DNA of 64,000 nt, taken from positions 124,001 through 188,000 of the forward strand of contig NZ_JAVKCA010000007.1 in assembly GCF_040222955.1 (NCBI RefSeq), in the 5' to 3' direction. Below are positions 60,460 through 64,000 of this stretch, piece after piece. The stretch is from Marinoscillum sp040222955 (GTDB lineage Bacteria > Bacteroidota > Bacteroidia > Cytophagales > Cyclobacteriaceae). Positions within the stretch are counted from its first letter, which is position 1, and every line of letters begins with the position of its first letter. The notes beneath the pieces are model-generated. The model ran no database searches. It was given only the letters and a program-made list of their open reading frames with translations, and was not told the origin of the DNA. Made by a program: the position numbers and the translations under genes.

Positions 60460-60912
60460 ATGAAGATTTTAGCACCACTGGCCGAAAATGGAAGAATCAA
60501 TCCTGATGCGAGCATTAGAGACAGCCAATCTGTCATCATCAATGCACCCATTCAAAAGGTCTGGGAGGTATTAATCGATATGTCGAAATGGCCGGAGTGG
60601 AATAAAGACATCAAGTCTGTGAAAATTGATGAGGTGAAAGATGGCGCTGAATTTCGCTGGACCATTAATGGCTCCACAGCAACTTCCACTCTCAGAAAAG
60701 TACAACCTCCTGAGCTCCTGAGCTGGACAGGTTCCAATAAAGGGGTCAAGGCCATTCAGGTATGGCGCCTGGAGGATTCCGGAGACAATCAAACCATTGT
60801 ATCCACAGAGGAGTCACTTCAGGGTTTTCTGACCCTGTTTTTCAGTCACCAGAAACTGCACACCACGTTGCTCAAATGGCTGGAGCGACTCAAGCAACGT
60901 GTTGAACAGTAG
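60460..60912 (+). CDS. SRPBCC family protein
   Basis: 150 residues. The Bet v1-type fold is recognised from DSQSVIINAPIQKVWEVLIDMSKWPEWNKDIKS (residues 22-54, quoted in parts), where the W-W-P signature of polyketide cyclase/AHSA1-like proteins appears, and from the final helix. Hydrophobic ligand binding is the usual property. The upstream gap holds ATGGTAAA and TTTACCAT arms. It converges with the TPR gene at 60916, with three bases between. Confidence 0.82.
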   Translation: MKILAPLAENGRINPDASIRDSQSVIINAPIQKVWEVLIDMSKWPEWNKDIKSVKIDEVKDGAEFRWTINGSTATSTLRKVQPPELLSWTGSNKGVKAIQVWRLEDSGDNQTIVSTEESLQGFLTLFFSHQKLHTTLLKWLERLKQRVEQ

Positions 60913-60915
60913 CAA

Positions 60916-61611
60916 TTACTTCTTATCGAGTGCTGCGATTTGCTCCTTGAGCATGGCAAAATCAGGCTCCATGTCCAGCGCTTTCTGATAAAGCTCTCTG
61001 GCGAGTGATGTGTTTCCCTTATCTGCTTCGATCATTCCTTTCATACGCACGGTAGCTGCTTTTAAAGAAATCTCCTGTGTTCTGGAGTTGTCTATCGGAA
61101 AAACCAGCTTAAGTTCGTCTGACTTAGGAGAAGCAATGATAACATCAGCGTTGTTAATGGCTTCACCATGTCGCTTCAGCTCCAGCTGCAAAAAGGCGAT
61201 CTTATAAAGCGTCCCCAGGTCATTATTCGCCAGATACAGCTTCTCATAGTTATTGACTGCTCTGGTTTTCACCCCCAGGTTATCAAAAGCCACAGCGGCC
61301 ACTTCGGTAGCAAATAAGTCATTCGGATCGATCTTCATGGCATCCTGGGCTACAAGAGCGGCAGAAGCATACTGCTGATAATCGAAATAAAGCAACGCCA
61401 GTGAGTCAAGTACAGCACTGCTGTTGGGGTTAGTAGCAATCAGATTGTAGAGGGCCATCCTTGCTACATCCGGATCATTGTATTTTTTGGCAAGGGTGTA
61501 GATATATGCCTGTTTTCTCAGCTCATAAGGAATACTGTCCTTAGGGGCCTGCTGCTGTGCGGATGCGGAGATTGCACATAGGGCAATCAATAAAGTGGCA
61601 AGGTATTTCAT
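60916..61611 (-). CDS. exported TPR-repeat protein
   Basis: 231 residues with a signal peptide (ISASAQQ). Repeats of TPR type start near residue 65 (SALVAQDAMKIDPNDLFATEVAAVAFDNLGVKTRAVNNYEKLYL in parts), and a last repeat (TSLARELYQKALDMEPDFAML) ends the protein. Probably a periplasmic scaffold. It stands alone, 45 bases after the tRNA nucleotidyltransferase gene. Confidence 0.78.
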   Translation of the reverse strand: MKYLATLLIALCAISASAQQQAPKDSIPYELRKQAYIYTLAKKYNDPDVARMALYNLIATNPNSSAVLDSLALLYFDYQQYASAALVAQDAMKIDPNDLFATEVAAVAFDNLGVKTRAVNNYEKLYLANNDLGTLYKIAFLQLELKRHGEAINNADVIIASPKSDELKLVFPIDNSRTQEISLKAATVRMKGMIEADKGNTSLARELYQKALDMEPDFAMLKEQIAALDKK

Positions 61612-61656
61612 GTTATTTGTTTAGTGTGAAATTTTCAGAAGTTGCAAAAATAGAAA

Positions 61657-63090
61657 TTACTTTGATTTGACAGTCAGCCCTTTGGCTTTTCCTATCTCCA
61701 GCATCAAATCATACGCCTCTGTAGGGTTGTTTTTGATCTGCCCGTCCAGAATTGCTTCTTTAATGGCGTTTTTAATCTCACCCACAATTACGGAGGGCTT
61801 GATACCAAACGTCTCAATGATGGTTTCCCCTGATACCGGAGGTTGAAAATTGCGAAGATGATCTCTTTCCTCTACTTCCCTGATCTTGTTCTGCACATTA
61901 ATGAAATTGGCCAAATAACGCCGTACCCGATCCATGTTCTTGGAAGTAACATCTGCCCTGCACAGGGTCATCAGGTCTTCAATATCATCACCGGCCTCAT
62001 AAAGCAGTCTCCTTATCGCCGAGTCTGTCACCTTTTCATTCACCAAAGCGATGGGCCTCAAATGAAGTCTCACGAGCTTTTGTACATATTTCATTTTGTC
62101 ATTCAGCGGCAGCTTCAGATTTTTAAAGATCTTCGGCACCCATCGGGCTCCCATGTCTTCATGCCCGTGAAAAGTCCATCCTGCTTTGTCATGAAAACGC
62201 TGTGTGGCGGGCTTGGCAATGTCATGAAGAATGGCCGACCATCTCAACCAGAGGTCATCGGTATCCTCACTGATGTTGTCCAACACCTGGAGGGTATGGT
62301 AAAAATTGTCCTTGTGGGATTTCCCATTCACCTTCTTCACACCCTGGAGTCGTGCCATTTCCGGGAAGATGATCTCTAATAAACCTGAAGAAAACAAAAG
62401 TTTAAAACCATAAGAAGGAGTATCAGCCAGGATGATTTTATTAAGCTCATCAGTGATCCGCTCCTGAGAAATGATATTGATACGCTCCTTCTGACTCACA
62501 ATGGCATTGAAAGTATCCGGATCTATGTCAAATTTCAACTGGGTGGCAAACCTGATGGCCCGCATGATCCGAAGCGGATCGTCTGAGAAGGTTACTTCCG
62601 GCTCCAATGGTGTTTTGATCAGCTTCTGACTCAGGTGCTCTACTCCACCAAAGGGGTCTATTAATGATCCAAAGTCGTTCTCGTTAAGACTGATCGCCAG
62701 TGCATTGATCGTAAAATCGCGTCTATTTTGATCATCCTCCAGGGTGCCATCCTCTACAATCGGTTTTCTGGAATCCGCTCTATAGCTCTCCTTTCTGGCG
62801 CCTACAAATTCCAGCTCATAGCCATCATAAGTGATGGCCGCTGTACCGAAGTTTTTATACACCGCCAATTTAGCTTCCTTGCCGAGTTCTTTCTTCAACT
62901 GCTCTGCCAGACGGATACCACTACCTAAACACACAAAGTCGATATCCTTGGAATTTCTACCCAGAATAAGATCCCGTACATAACCGCCCACTATGTAAGC
63001 TGAAACACCCAAATCTGCCGCTACCTTCCCTACCCGGTGTATCAATGGATGAAAATCCACTTGCCTATCCAAAACCTCCGTTACCATCAT
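61657..63090 (-). CDS. cca: CCA tRNA nucleotidyltransferase with HD domain
   Basis: 477 residues from the ATG at 63090; an earlier start at 63195 would add 35 residues unlike any family N-terminus. The nucleotidyltransferase motif GGYVRDLILGRNSKDIDF is at about 36-53, the A/B domain follows with the RRDFTINALA motif, and residues 255-370 are an HD phosphohydrolase domain (HTLQVLDN...RWSAILHDIAKPATQ). It adds or repairs the 3'-CCA of tRNAs; the HD domain suggests additional 2',3'-phosphatase activity. A TAATTTTG element at 63096-63103 on the minus strand lies just before the start. Confidence 0.9.
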   Translation of the reverse strand: MMVTEVLDRQVDFHPLIHRVGKVAADLGVSAYIVGGYVRDLILGRNSKDIDFVCLGSGIRLAEQLKKELGKEAKLAVYKNFGTAAITYDGYELEFVGARKESYRADSRKPIVEDGTLEDDQNRRDFTINALAISLNENDFGSLIDPFGGVEHLSQKLIKTPLEPEVTFSDDPLRIMRAIRFATQLKFDIDPDTFNAIVSQKERINIISQERITDELNKIILADTPSYGFKLLFSSGLLEIIFPEMARLQGVKKVNGKSHKDNFYHTLQVLDNISEDTDDLWLRWSAILHDIAKPATQRFHDKAGWTFHGHEDMGARWVPKIFKNLKLPLNDKMKYVQKLVRLHLRPIALVNEKVTDSAIRRLLYEAGDDIEDLMTLCRADVTSKNMDRVRRYLANFINVQNKIREVEERDHLRNFQPPVSGETIIETFGIKPSVIVGEIKNAIKEAILDGQIKNNPTEAYDLMLEIGKAKGLTVKSK

Positions 63091-63234
63091 TGGCTCAAAA
63101 TTATAACAATCAATCCAATGCAGGTTTGTAGGCTGGTGAATAAAAACACACTCCAGGTGAAAATCATCCTCTGTAAATCTTAAACGCATACGCAATAAAC
63201 CCTCTGCACACGTCTGCTTATTTGTTCTACTTAT

Positions 63235-63242
63235 TAGATTTG
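63235..63242 (+). promoter_or_regulatory. candidate -7 element for ligA
   Basis: TAGATTTG, an exact match to TAnnTTTG, 19 bases before the ligA ATG. No TTG box was found at the expected upstream distance. Confidence 0.4.
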
Positions 63243-63261
63243 TAAGGACGAAATCTGACCC

Positions 63262-64000
63262 ATGAGCACATCACCACAAGAGAAAATAGCCAGCCTCACG
63301 CAGGAGCTGAATCACCATAGTTATATCTACTATCAGGAAAACAGGTCTGAGATTTCAGACTTTGAGTTTGACCAGAAACTGAAGCAGTTGGAAGAGTTGG
63401 AGGCAGCCTATCCTGAGTTCAAGCTGGAGGATTCCCCCACTCACAGAGTTGGTGGTACCATCACTAAAAATTTCAACACCGTCTATCATAAACATCGGAT
63501 GCTGTCACTAGGAAACACGTATTCCAAAGATGACCTCATTGAGTTTGATAAACGCGTGATGAAAGGATTGGGAACGGAAGATTATGAATACTTCTGCGAG
63601 CTCAAATTTGATGGTGTGGCCATCAGCCTGCTGTATGAACAAGGAGTTTTGAGCCAGGCAGTCACCCGGGGTGATGGAGAAAAAGGTGATGAAGTAACCA
63701 GCAATGTGAAGACCATACGCACCATCCCTTTGAGACTAAAGGGTGATTATCCCGACTCTTTTGAAGTACGGGGTGAAGTATTTATGCCCAAGAAGGTATT
63801 TAAATCGCTCAATGAGGAACGCGAGAAGAATGGTGAAGCACTACTCGCCAATCCCCGAAATACAGCCTCAGGCACACTCAAAATGCAGGATTCTTCAGTG
63901 GTCGCCAGCAGGAAACTGGACTGTTACCTGTACAGCCTCTTAGGAGATCCCATTAACACCCGTACCCATGAAGAGTCCATTCATATGCTGGAGCGTTTGA
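63262..64000 (+). CDS. ligA: NAD-dependent DNA ligase, 5' part only
   Basis: The first 246 residues; the gene runs out of the window. The N-terminal helices (MSTSPQEKIASLTQELNHH) and YYQENRSEISDFEFDQKLKQL match domain Ia, which binds NAD. The adenylated lysine is in CELKFDGVAIS (about residue 117), and the following VTRGDGEKGDEVTSNVKTI and NPRNTASGTLKMQD are the conserved nucleotidyltransferase motifs. It seals nicks in replication and repair, and is separate from the LigD of the NHEJ locus. It is divergent from cca. Confidence 0.95.
   Translation, partial: MSTSPQEKIASLTQELNHHSYIYYQENRSEISDFEFDQKLKQLEELEAAYPEFKLEDSPTHRVGGTITKNFNTVYHKHRMLSLGNTYSKDDLIEFDKRVMKGLGTEDYEYFCELKFDGVAISLLYEQGVLSQAVTRGDGEKGDEVTSNVKTIRTIPLRLKGDYPDSFEVRGEVFMPKKVFKSLNEEREKNGEALLANPRNTASGTLKMQDSSVVASRKLDCYLYSLLGDPINTRTHEESIHMLERL

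Noticed and set aside
61843..62379. 178-codon plus-strand frame antisense to cca
   Set aside because: cca has intact HD and nucleotidyltransferase motifs on the other strand.
1..64000. Prophage, integron or transposon
   Set aside because: No integrase, transposase, capsid or portal motifs were found on either strand; the only mobile-like element is the small GIY-YIG repeat unit.

Overview
The window is a 64 kb chromosomal segment of a Bacteroidota bacterium, most likely a marine-type member of the Cytophagales. The evidence is the gene content: FecR with a FecI-like sigma factor, DUF5686 and carboxypeptidase-regulatory-like surface proteins, a PF14121-type putative porin, a ParE/ParC pair of Bacteroidetes type, a LexA-like S24 repressor with the AAAGY motif, menaquinone biosynthesis through MenF/MenD/MenE, and promoter-like TTG-N20-TAnnTTTG sequences. 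Several genes appear to start with TTG, GTG or, for infC, ATT. Genes are dense and many overlap by 1 to 4 bases.

Layout. 1-6.0 kb: the end of a probable caspase-like protein, two small paralogous cysteine-rich lipoproteins, a tightly coupled ku-TPR-small-basic-protein operon, ligD and a histidine phosphatase; this is a two-component NHEJ locus. 6.1-14.7 kb: the menaquinone genes menI-menF-menD and, further on, menE, separated by an opposing sigma-FecR-STN protein operon. 14.7-19 kb: a PA0069-like radical SAM protein, a rhomboid protease, a TerB-like protein, an endonuclease/phosphatase-fold protein, an Hpt protein and a SanA-like protein. 19-25.9 kb: topoisomerase IV, parE and parC, with a secreted alpha/beta hydrolase and a DUF1028 protein between them. 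26-31.2 kb: a second ECF sigma with a membrane partner, a DUF2293 protein, a protein that reads as a bacterial Vms1/ANKZF1-type (VLRF1) peptidyl-tRNA hydrolase, a sterol desaturase-like enzyme, and a GIY-YIG nuclease gene bracketed by two copies of a structured repeat.

31.2-42.4 kb: apt, a MacB/FtsX permease, a secreted protein usually labelled asparagine synthetase B, miaE, a porin, lpxK, a Nif3-like protein, a zinc-ribbon coiled-coil protein, a PlsC-like acyltransferase, a patatin, accA and tRNA-Asp. 42.5-44.4 kb: a divergent LacI regulator and a catalytically degenerate Nudix regulator with a shared palindrome. 44.4-51.2 kb: an apparent single transcription unit DUF5686 - TPR lipoprotein - thrS - infC - rpmI - rplT. 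51.2-57.7 kb: a LexA-like repressor with a small upstream gene, an outer membrane protein, a sulfotransferase, an M14 metallopeptidase, a TPR-like secreted protein and msrA. 57.9-64 kb: an Omp85-type barrel protein, a MATE exporter, an SRPBCC protein, a TPR protein, the tRNA nucleotidyltransferase and the start of ligA.

No phage, transposase, CRISPR array, rRNA operon or clear island boundary was seen. The most unusual points are the VLRF1-like protein, the repeat-bracketed GIY-YIG gene, the accessory genes coupled to ku, the sigma-FecR unit whose third gene has an STN domain but no TonB-receptor barrel, and the paired cysteine-rich lipoproteins. All identifications come from reading sequence motifs; no database search was run.
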